Assembly (NCBI GenBank): GCA_018610125.1
Contig: JAHEOI010000376.1
Coordinates: forward strand, 1 to 9,918
Origin: Verrucomicrobiota bacterium
GTDB taxonomy: Bacteria > Verrucomicrobiota > Verrucomicrobiia > Limisphaerales > JAHEOI01
Direction of reading: 5' to 3'
Length of the DNA: 9,918 bases
Below, one piece after another: positions 1 to 6,410 of the stretch. Both the position numbers and the translations under genes were made by a program. The notes under the pieces are model-generated. The model saw only the letters and a program-made list of their open reading frames with translations. It was not told the origin of the DNA and did not search any database. Positions within the stretch are counted from its first letter, which is position 1, and each line of letters starts with the position of its first letter.

Positions 1-912
1 CGGGAGACAATCGATTTCTTTGGGAGTCTCTTCCAGATGGACTCGGCGGAACGGCGTCGACGTGGTGAGCAGCTTTTGGAAATGGTCGGTCTGAAAGCGG
101 TCCAGCGCCGTACAGTCGGGGAGTTCTCAAAAGGAATGCAGCGTCGGATCGGATTGGCTCAGGCCCTGATTAACGATCCGGACTTGATCATCCTGGATGA
201 GCCGACGGCGGGACTGGATCCGATCGGCTGCCGCGAGGTCAAGGACCTTATCGTTGAATTGGCCCGACGCGGAAAGACAGTGATTTTAAGCAGCCACTTG
301 CTTGCCGATGTGGAAGATGTGTGCGACCGAGTGGTCATCTATTATGGGGGCAGGATCCAAGCGACCGGTAGCATGAAGGAGCTGCTGGCCGAGCCGAACG
401 AGCTTACGATGACCGTGCCCGCTCTCTCAAGGGAAACGATGGAACGGGTGCTGGAGACGGTCCGCCAGGAAGTGGCCGATGATAAGATCAAGATCGATGT
501 CCCCACCAAGAACCTGGAAGCCTACTTCTTGGATGTCGTGCAGCGGGCCCGCGAGGCGGAACTGGCGAATTCGGGGGCGACTGCCGGCAGCCAAGTCGCC
601 GAGTACCTGAAAGGAGAGGCATCGTCCGAGCGGTCTCCCCATAAAGTCTTGGAGCGACTGGCCCAGCCCAAATCCGAGGCCAAGGAGCCGGAAGTGACAG
701 TCCCTCCGGACCCGAAGGCGGCAGCGGAAGAAAAGTTGGCGGGCCTTACCCAGCGTCAAGGTAGTGACGCCAATGCCCCCGCTTCCGAGGCGAACGAAGG
801 GAGCTCCGGGCAGGAAGGCTCGAAGGGGGAGGATGAAAGGAAGGCCAACGAAAGGCTTTCCAAGCTATCGAGGCAAACGGGCTCGAAACGGAGCAACGAT
901 CGATCCGGCTAA
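1..912 (+). CDS. ABC transporter ATP-binding protein (5' end missing)
   Basis: ATPase subunit of an ABC-2 type transporter. It would hydrolyse ATP at the inner face of the membrane to drive the permease encoded just downstream. The frame is open from the first base of the window, and the residues before the first ATG at 37 (ETIDFFGSLFQ) fit the family, so the gene begins upstream and the Walker A P-loop is outside the window. Visible motifs in order: signature FSKGMQRR at 124-147, Walker B LIILDEP at 184-204 followed by the D-loop GLDP, and the switch histidine in SSH at 295-297. The ATPase core ends near 549. About 120 further residues (550-909) are rich in Ala, Glu, Ser, Lys and Pro and contain two similar helical units, EKLAGLTQRQGS and ERLSKLSRQTGS. 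The permease starts 14 bases after the stop. The ATPase identity is firm; the substrate is unknown. Confidence 0.95.
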   Translation, partial: RETIDFFGSLFQMDSAERRRRGEQLLEMVGLKAVQRRTVGEFSKGMQRRIGLAQALINDPDLIILDEPTAGLDPIGCREVKDLIVELARRGKTVILSSHLLADVEDVCDRVVIYYGGRIQATGSMKELLAEPNELTMTVPALSRETMERVLETVRQEVADDKIKIDVPTKNLEAYFLDVVQRAREAELANSGATAGSQVAEYLKGEASSERSPHKVLERLAQPKSEAKEPEVTVPPDPKAAAEEKLAGLTQRQGSDANAPASEANEGSSGQEGSKGEDERKANERLSKLSRQTGSKRSNDRSG

Positions 913-917
913 GAGGA
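913..917 (+). promoter_or_regulatory. Shine-Dalgarno of the ABC permease
   Basis: GAGGA lies directly after the ATPase stop codon and 9 bases before the ATG at 927. It supports that start and indicates that both genes are translated from one message. Confidence 0.6.
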
Positions 918-926
918 CGCAGCGCA

Positions 927-2306
927 ATGAAATCGCTTTTTGCCATTGCCAAGCTGACGATTAAAGCGGCGTTTCGATTTCGACTCGTGGTCTTACTGGG
1001 CGCCTTATTGTTGATCTCGGTGGTGATCCTGCCGATCATGATCAAACATGACGGGACCGCTCAAGGGTTCATCCAGATTCTGCTGACTTACAACCTGAGT
1101 GTGATCACGGCACTGCTCGGGTTTTCGACCCTTTGGCTGGCTTGCGGCACCCTGGCCCGGGATGTCGAGGAGGGCCAGATCCAGATGGTGGTGGTGAAAC
1201 CGGTCCCGCGGTGGCAAGTCTGGCTCGGCAAATGGCTCGGGATCATGGCGCTCAATGGGATGTTGCTGGCGGTGGCCGGCGGTGCGGTTTTCGCGTTGCT
1301 TCATTGGCGTGCCGACCGATTGCCCAAGGAGGAGCAGCAGACTCTGCAGAAAGAGGTGCTTGTGGCGCGGGGATCGCTCAAGCCTCCCAAGCCGAACATC
1401 AAGCCGGTTGTGGACAAACTCTACAAGAAGGAGCTCAAGGCGCGGGGCGAGGAAGTCGAGAATCCCGCCGCGCTGCGGAAGCAGATCGAGGAACGCGTCA
1501 AGCGTCGAATTCAGTTGATTCCGCCGCACCGAGGTCGCGAATGGAGCATCAACGTGCAAGGGGTTAAGGAGCAGATTCGCGATAAGCCGTTGTTCGTTCG
1601 ATTCAAATTTCAGACTGCCGAGGAGAGTTATCGTCCCGGACAGAGCCGGAGCTACCCGCTGATCTGGGAGTTCGGTCCTGAAAATGCCGCGCACGAGCGG
1701 CGAAAGATGAAGCTCGCTCCCGGCTCCTTTCATGAGTTCGAAATCCCTCCCAACCTCTTTACCAAGGAAGGCGAGCTCCCAATCCGATTGGAAAACCATA
1801 CCAATACCTCGTTCCTGGTGCCGATGACGGATGGCATTGAGGTGCTCTTTCGTCAGGGAGGCTTTGCCACAAATTACATTCGTGGGCTTTTGATAGTTTA
1901 CTGTTGGCTGGCCCTGCTTGCCGCGATCGGGCTGTTTGCCGCAAGTTTCCTGACCTTCCCGGTGGCGGCGTTTTGTGCGATCGGGATCCTGATGCTCGGC
2001 TTTTCCACCGGCACGATGCAATCGGTCGTGGAAGAACAGTCGGTTCTGGGAGTGAACCATGTGACGGGAGAGCCGTACAGCCCTTTATTGGATTCAATAC
2101 TGATCCCGGTTTATTCCAAGCTGCTCGATGTGGTGCAGTTGGTGCGAGATTTCTCGCCGATCGATTCCTTAAGCACCGGACGGATGATCAGTTGGGTCCA
2201 GCTTGGAAAGGCGATCTCGCAAATCGTTTTGTTGATCGGAGGTATTTTTGGTCTGCTGGGTGCTGTAATCTTTTCATTCCGCGAATTGGCAATGCCCCAA
2301 TCATGA
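927..2306 (+). CDS. ABC-2 type transporter permease with large extracytoplasmic loop
   Basis: Integral membrane subunit that should pair with the ATPase encoded just upstream. It has 459 residues and about six hydrophobic segments: roughly 19-39, 52-74, 104-125, 318-340, 343-363 and 432-450. Between segments 2 and 3, ARDVEEGQIQ...KPVPRWQVWLGKWLG matches the pattern of ABC-2 permeases, where a cytoplasmic coupling helix with the 'KPVxR...LGK' motif contacts the ATPase. Between segments 3 and 4 lies a hydrophilic domain of about 190 residues (127-315). It begins with a Lys/Glu-rich helical part and continues with a beta-rich part. By topology it should be outside the cytoplasm and could bind a substrate or partner. 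ATG at 927 is chosen for its Shine-Dalgarno and because the hydrophobic N-terminus follows at once. The family (ABC-2 / NatB- or GldF-like) is clear; the substrate is not. Confidence 0.9.
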   Translation: MKSLFAIAKLTIKAAFRFRLVVLLGALLLISVVILPIMIKHDGTAQGFIQILLTYNLSVITALLGFSTLWLACGTLARDVEEGQIQMVVVKPVPRWQVWLGKWLGIMALNGMLLAVAGGAVFALLHWRADRLPKEEQQTLQKEVLVARGSLKPPKPNIKPVVDKLYKKELKARGEEVENPAALRKQIEERVKRRIQLIPPHRGREWSINVQGVKEQIRDKPLFVRFKFQTAEESYRPGQSRSYPLIWEFGPENAAHERRKMKLAPGSFHEFEIPPNLFTKEGELPIRLENHTNTSFLVPMTDGIEVLFRQGGFATNYIRGLLIVYCWLALLAAIGLFAASFLTFPVAAFCAIGILMLGFSTGTMQSVVEEQSVLGVNHVTGEPYSPLLDSILIPVYSKLLDVVQLVRDFSPIDSLSTGRMISWVQLGKAISQIVLLIGGIFGLLGAVIFSFRELAMPQS

Positions 2307-2307
2307 C

Positions 2308-3807
2308 ATGAGTCCGGGAGTAAGGAAATTGTATAAACCGGCGTTGCTGCTTTTGGCAGTGGCGTTTTTCTTTGGTGTGTCGGTAACGCAGAGTTACTTG
2401 AATCAGACACGCAAGGAGATGGACCTCACCCGGCTGGCGCCGCTGGAAGACGCCCCGCCCGTGCTGGCGTTTACTACGCAGGCGTTGGGCGGATTCCGCG
2501 GCTTAATCGCCAATGCGCTTTGGATGCGGCTCACAACGCTCCAACAGGAAGGCAGATTCTTCGAGATCGTTCAGCTCGCCGATTGGATCACCAAGCTTCA
2601 GCCGTTCCAGGAAGCAATTTGGGTGCATCACGCCTGGAACATGTCGTACAATATCTCCGTCAAGTTTGAGAAACCGGAAGCGCGTTGGCGGTGGGTGCAG
2701 CGTGGGATCGAGCTGCTCCGGGATCAGGGGCTGAAGTACAATCCGCAAGAAACGCTCATTTACCGGGAGCTGGCTTGGCATTTTCAGCATAAATTAGGGG
2801 ATAACCTCGACAATGCCCATTGGCATTACAAGCGGCAATGGGCCAATAAGATGAAGCCCTTTCTCGATGACGAAGGCTATCCCAAGTACGACGCGCTGTT
2901 GTCCCCGGAAGGCGAGGATCAAAAGAAACTGGCGCAGAAGCTCAAAGAGGAGTACAAGCTTCAGCCGAAGGAGATGCGGGAAGTCGATAAGACTTACGGT
3001 CCATTTGATTGGCGTCTCCCCGAGGCTCATGCCATTTATTGGGCGATGCTTGGACTCGAAGATGCCAAGGAGGAGAATCGAATTCGGCTCCGCCGTGTCA
3101 TTTATCAGTCGATGCAAAGGGCATTCCAACGAGGGCGCTGGATCGAAGTGGCCGGAACGGACCGGTTTGATCTTGGTCCCAACCTCGAAATCGTCGGTAA
3201 GGTCAATAAGGCCTACGAGAACATGATGGAACAACAGCCCGAGAGACGGGATCACATCGCGATCGGGCACAAAAACTTTCTAAAGAATGCCGCGTATTTG
3301 CTTTACACCCACAATCGCTTAAAAGAGGCCGCTAAGTGGTTTGCCGATCTAAAGGAGAGTTATCCGGACGAAATCTCCGAAGGGAAATCACTGAGCCGGT
3401 TCGTTGTCGATCGAGCCACCGAACTCTACGGCGGGACCAACCGCGACCAGATCATCGGCGCGATCCAGGGGCTCCTTTCTCGGTCGTTTTACAGCTTGGC
3501 CGTCGGCGAGTACGAGCGATCGAGCGGTTATGAGCTATTGGCACGTAAGGTCCACAAGCGCTATCAAGGCGAGATCGGTGAGATTGAGTCCGCGAAGCAA
3601 CGGGTCGGTCTTAAGCCGTTCAAGACAATCAAAAAGGAGGTGCTTGCGCGGATCCTCAATTCGGAGACTCCACGGTTTAACTCTGTGATGAAGCAACGTC
3701 TCCGAACGGAGCTCGAGCTGCCCGAGGATTGGAGCGGTGCGGGACCGAGCCAACCTTCGGAAGAGAGCAGTTCCGCTCCCGAAAGGTCGACGGGCACAGG
3801 AGGCTGA
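2308..3807 (+). CDS. Membrane-anchored TPR-like protein of unknown function, partner of the ABC transporter
   Basis: This 499-residue protein has one N-terminal hydrophobic segment (about 11-27) after a short basic start (VRKLYK). That suggests a signal anchor with the rest outside the cytoplasm. The body looks helical and TPR-like but lacks clean TPR consensus. Distinctive stretches are GGFRGLIANALWMR (61-74), FFEIVQLADWITKLQP (84-99), WVHHAWNMSYNISVKF (105-120), RWRWVQRGIELLRDQGLKYNP (126-146) and YRELAWHFQHKLGD (152-165), with many Trp and aromatic residues. I recall similar proteins of unknown role beside ABC-2 genes in PVC bacteria and Deltaproteobacteria. The tail from about residue 475 is Ser/Pro/Gly-rich. 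The ATG follows the permease stop by one base (TGA-C-ATG) without a visible Shine-Dalgarno, which implies translation by reinitiation and hence stoichiometric production. The 3' 244 bases are overlapped antisense by the convergent M56 gene. No enzymatic motif is visible. Confidence 0.88.
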   Translation: MSPGVRKLYKPALLLLAVAFFFGVSVTQSYLNQTRKEMDLTRLAPLEDAPPVLAFTTQALGGFRGLIANALWMRLTTLQQEGRFFEIVQLADWITKLQPFQEAIWVHHAWNMSYNISVKFEKPEARWRWVQRGIELLRDQGLKYNPQETLIYRELAWHFQHKLGDNLDNAHWHYKRQWANKMKPFLDDEGYPKYDALLSPEGEDQKKLAQKLKEEYKLQPKEMREVDKTYGPFDWRLPEAHAIYWAMLGLEDAKEENRIRLRRVIYQSMQRAFQRGRWIEVAGTDRFDLGPNLEIVGKVNKAYENMMEQQPERRDHIAIGHKNFLKNAAYLLYTHNRLKEAAKWFADLKESYPDEISEGKSLSRFVVDRATELYGGTNRDQIIGAIQGLLSRSFYSLAVGEYERSSGYELLARKVHKRYQGEIGEIESAKQRVGLKPFKTIKKEVLARILNSETPRFNSVMKQRLRTELELPEDWSGAGPSQPSEESSSAPERSTGTGG

Positions 3808-5069
3808 CCGTGTCCTTGATTGGTCAGGGGCAACGCCTCGCCGGGGGTGGGTCTGTTTAATGCCGACCGGTTTATCAACAAGGGGCCGTGGGTGCTTGCG
3901 GTTGAAGTGACAATTGGGGACCGATCCTGCTGAGTGACTCCCTCGACGGCGATCGATGTGTCCTCCGTTACCGAGGTGTCGGCATCCGTCAATGAGGTTA
4001 AACCGAGACCGAGCATCAATACCGCCGCCAAAGCCGGACGGTATGTGAGCCTCGGGAACCGGGCGATCAGTTGAATTCGGCGTCTCATTTCGTGCTTGTC
4101 TCGCAAAATGCCGACGGTACCGGGCAGCGATCTCGGCTCGGTGAATCCCTCGGCAAGCTTGAGGATGGTCCGGCCGTATGCCTTGTTTTCACCCTTTGCG
4201 GCACATCCGAGTGCCAACGCATCACTGGCCAGTTCCCGATCGGAGCGCATACGGTGAAACCCATACAATAATAGCGGATTGAACCAATTCACTACCTGCA
4301 GTCCCACTGTGAGCCAGTTGACCCAGACGTCGTGGCGTCGGATATGAGCCAGCTCGTGCAGGAAGATGTGACGGAGCTCCTTCCGGGAGAAAGTCTGGCG
4401 CATATGCTGCGGAAGCAGCAGCCGGAGTCGGAAGCAGCCAAATAGCGCCGGGCTTTCCACGTGCGGGGTCTCAATCAACGTCAGCGGCCTCTTCACTCCG
4501 ACACGTCGACGGCATTCTTCCAGTACCGCCAAGGTCTTGCGATCTTTAACGGCACGATCCCGCCGAAGTCGACGCGCAAAGGCATAGTTCCCAATGATGA
4601 TCCAGGCCCCGAGTAACGCGGCCCCGGCCAGCCAAGTAAGAGAGAGCCAGATACCCCAAGCGGGGATCGAGGCTAGAGGTTGCCTCGTTCCAATGTCGGC
4701 TTCGCGAGTCATCCGGCCCGGCTTCAATTCCGTTACGTCCGACCTCGCACTGAAAGTGCTCGCAGGGATAGCTCGGACGCCGGCGCGCTTTGAAGACTCA
4801 CTCGAGGCCTTAAGGGGTGGCCCCGAAAAATGGTGTGCCACATATTGTGTCATGACCTGCCAGCCGGCGACGTTGAAGATGCTAAACCTGCTTTCCGGTG
4901 CTGTCGGTAACAAAAGGCGGATGACCACCAAAAGCCAAAGGGCATAACGCCATCGCGGAGCGATTTGTTTCGAAAAGATGAAGCGAACGATCAGAACAAG
5001 AATGACAATCAAACCGGCTTCCCATGATGAGCGCCCAATCCACTCCACCAGCGTGTCCAAGTATTCCAT
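3564..5069 (-). CDS. BlaR1/MecR1-like M56 family zinc metallopeptidase
   Basis: Probable membrane-embedded zinc protease sensor of the M56 family, whose best-known members detect beta-lactams and cleave a BlaI-type repressor. Of 501 residues, the first 360 follow the family plan. There are hydrophobic segments at about 19-32 and 43-54, a linker, a third near 138-161, then a cytoplasmic zinc domain with HELAH (238-242, at 4344-4358) and the downstream Glu in RSDRELASDA (Glu279). A fourth segment lies near 344-360. After it, where BlaR1 carries a penicillin-binding domain, only about 140 Ser/Pro/Arg-rich residues remain, so no beta-lactam sensor is present. Residues from about 421 to the stop are encoded antisense to the convergent gene and probably have no evolved function. 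ATG at 5069 has a good Shine-Dalgarno. No BlaI gene is adjacent. The family is secure; the target is unknown. Confidence 0.9.
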   Translation of the reverse strand: MEYLDTLVEWIGRSSWEAGLIVILVLIVRFIFSKQIAPRWRYALWLLVVIRLLLPTAPESRFSIFNVAGWQVMTQYVAHHFSGPPLKASSESSKRAGVRAIPASTFSARSDVTELKPGRMTREADIGTRQPLASIPAWGIWLSLTWLAGAALLGAWIIIGNYAFARRLRRDRAVKDRKTLAVLEECRRRVGVKRPLTLIETPHVESPALFGCFRLRLLLPQHMRQTFSRKELRHIFLHELAHIRRHDVWVNWLTVGLQVVNWFNPLLLYGFHRMRSDRELASDALALGCAAKGENKAYGRTILKLAEGFTEPRSLPGTVGILRDKHEMRRRIQLIARFPRLTYRPALAAVLMLGLGLTSLTDADTSVTEDTSIAVEGVTQQDRSPIVTSTASTHGPLLINRSALNRPTPGEALPLTNQGHGQPPVPVDLSGAELLSSEGWLGPAPLQSSGSSSSVRRRCFITELNRGVSELRIRASTSFLIVLNGLRPTRCFADSISPISP

Positions 5070-5073
5070 GTAA

Positions 5074-5082
5074 TTCCCCCTT
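5074..5082 (-). promoter_or_regulatory. Shine-Dalgarno of the M56 peptidase gene
   Basis: Read on the minus strand this is AAGGGGGAA, with the G run ending 6 bases before the ATG at 5069. It fixes the start codon of the M56 gene. Confidence 0.6.
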
Positions 5083-5446
5083 TTTTCGTTGTTTAAATGA
5101 TGCTGTTAAAAAATGCCGACGCAATTCGAGCAGCGTAAGCCCGAGTCATTATTGAGCGATTGTCGTCTCTTCCTTGTTACCTCCCCACACTGAGCGGTGC
5201 TTTAGCGTCCCATTGCGGGCCGAAACTGCATTAATTGGCTTCTCGGTAATCCGATCCCAACTAAAAGTGCTCGATAGGAAACACCAGGATTCAGGTAATT
5301 GCAAGAGAATATTACAGGGAAATTCAATCTACAAAATAAATTAAACGAAAATGAAGTAGATGGAGGTCTAAATATAGGTAGGTATGGCGTAACAATATAA
5401 GTGTTGTTATGTGTAGACACGACTCATTCCGCTGTTACGGCAAAAC
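5083..5446. other. Non-coding, AT-rich stretch upstream of the M56 gene
   Basis: I find no credible gene here on either strand. By my count 5281-5400 is about 32% G+C, well below the flanking genes. A small inverted repeat, TAACAA...TTGTTA with an 8-base loop, lies near 5390-5410. The stretch could hold the promoter region of the M56 gene, or be a remnant of inserted or decayed DNA. I see no good -35/-10 pair that I would defend. A BlaI-type repressor gene, usual next to BlaR1-like genes, is absent. Confidence 0.5.
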
Positions 5447-5987
5447 ATGATTCAGAGCGGCATGAGCAAACCGTGTCGTTTTTGGAGAGTAACAGAGAAC
5501 CTCGTGCCAATCTTTTCAGCTCGAAAGCCTAAACGTATCCCCGGACCGCATTTAAACGATTTCACTCACTTCGGCTACAGGTTTACACTAAGCTCAACAA
5601 AACTTGCGAAGGAAAAAGAAAAACAGGAGTTGGGGGGGCTAACAGAAGGCCGCAATGAGCACGAAGAGGGGAGCCAGAAAGTAAAAGGACCGGAAACGTA
5701 TCTATTCAGGCTTATAGGCCGGCGAACGGGCAAACGCGCAAACGCGCGGGAGATCGGATTGATGGCCGCAAAAACGCGCAGAAGACGGAAAAAGGCGCAA
5801 AATCCGTAAAAGGAAAGGGAAAGGGAAAGGGAAATGCTCAGTTCAGATCGACGGAGAGTGCCTAGGAATCTAGCCGGTGCGGGACGCGCTGATACTTCCG
5901 CTTAACGATAATGCCGTTGGAAAATTCTCCGTATGAATCACCCTTACCGGGCTCCTTATTTCTGATCTCAATACAGGGCTTGCTCTT
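5447..5987. other. Purine-rich non-coding stretch with degenerate short repeats
   Basis: The plus strand is strongly purine-rich from about 5607 to 5834 and includes a run of seven G at 5632-5638. CAAACGCG occurs twice in tandem (5731-5746), followed by degenerate units of the type 'GCAAAAACGCGCAGAAG' (5768-5800). An open frame of 120 codons (5447-5809) exists, but its product is mostly Lys/Arg/Glu with no fold signature, so I do not call it. I see no RNA gene. Confidence 0.45.
5811..5834 (+). repeat. Short tandem repeat (GGGAAA)
   Basis: Three perfect GGGAAA units (5817-5834) follow one imperfect unit, AGGAAA (5811-5816). Such a hexanucleotide run is prone to slippage. It lies outside any gene I can support. 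Confidence 0.8.
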
Positions 5988-6190
5988 CGCGCCTCCGAGG
6001 CGCGTTAGCGTATGGAGTGCGGGGACTTGTCACCGCTTTCCTTTTTTCTCCGGACTTGCCGCATCATGCGGGCCATTGCTAAGAAGCCCGAAGTAATCGA
6101 AACACGCTGCCATATCCAGAGCGCTGACAAGTCAGCGCACTCCATACGCTTCGCGACCTCGCTGCCATCCGGCAAGGCAGGACGCGAAGC
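5988..6190. repeat. Nested palindromic repeat element (REP/MITE-like)
   Basis: Two 30-base arms, 6007-6036 and 6121-6150, are inverted copies of each other with 27 of 30 positions matching, separated by 84 bases. Each arm contains its own palindrome: GCGCTGAC-AA-GTCAGCGC (6121-6138) on the right and the 7/8 version GCGGGGAC-TT-GTCACCGC (6019-6036) on the left. The space between the arms has a perfect CCGCAT-C-ATGCGG hairpin (6059-6071). The pair is flanked by CGCGCCT-CCG-AGGCGCG (5988-6004) and by GCTTCGCG...CGCGAAGC (6148-6155 with 6183-6190). No transposase is encoded. This is typical of a non-autonomous intergenic element. I recall closely similar arms in verrucomicrobial genomes, where they generate spurious small proteins starting MECGDLSPL. 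Its function is unknown. Confidence 0.8.
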
Positions 6191-6410
6191 CGATCATGAT
6201 ATTCCTTGGTTATCAAACGCAAGGCCATGAGCGCGAAAAACCCCGGCAACTTGTTAAACACCTGCCAGTTCTGGTAGGAAGTATGGTTTCAATCCAGGCG
6301 TGGGCATGGAAGCTCCTTGCTGAAAAGTTTAGAAAACGTCGCAAGAACGCCAAGGTCCAGGCGCTGGAGCGGTAAGCCAATTGTGGCAAAATGCCTTCAC
6401 TTGGCGTCCC
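6191..6410. other. Non-coding stretch downstream of the CsgG-like gene
   Basis: No credible gene is present. Around 6334-6354 the text AAAACGTCGCAAGAACGCCAAGG resembles the degenerate 'cgcaagaacgcaaag' units seen at 5768-5800. No strong rho-independent terminator is visible after the minus-strand gene ending at 6411; the best candidate is a 4-base stem (GGCA/TGCC near 6382-6392), which is too weak to call. Confidence 0.4.

Noticed and set aside
1005..2060. 351-codon minus-strand frame opposite the permease
   Set aside because: It is antisense to a clear ABC-2 permease; its His/Arg/Gln-rich composition is that of a shadow frame in G+C-rich DNA.
5202..5420. 72-codon open frame on the minus strand upstream of the M56 gene, considered as a BlaI remnant
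   Set aside because: It starts with GTG, lacks a ribosome site, and the product has no winged-helix pattern; the frame is open mainly because the DNA is AT-rich.
5447..5809. 120-codon open frame on the plus strand in the intergenic region
   Set aside because: The product is mostly Lys, Arg and Glu from a purine-rich repetitive tract, with no hydrophobic core, no convincing ribosome site and no recognisable family.
5811..5834. G-quadruplex in the GGGAAA run
   Set aside because: Only three GGG runs plus one GG are present; a stable four-stranded G3 structure is not supported.
5911..6096. 61-codon plus-strand frame running into the palindromic element
   Set aside because: Its second half is the repeat arm and the first half has no protein-like pattern.
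5988..6190. CRISPR array or integron attC site
   Set aside because: There is only one inverted pair, with no regularly spaced direct repeats, no cas genes, no integrase and no gene cassette.
6370..6410. Rho-independent terminator after the CsgG-like gene
   Set aside because: Only a 4-base GGCA/TGCC stem without a U run on the minus strand can be drawn.
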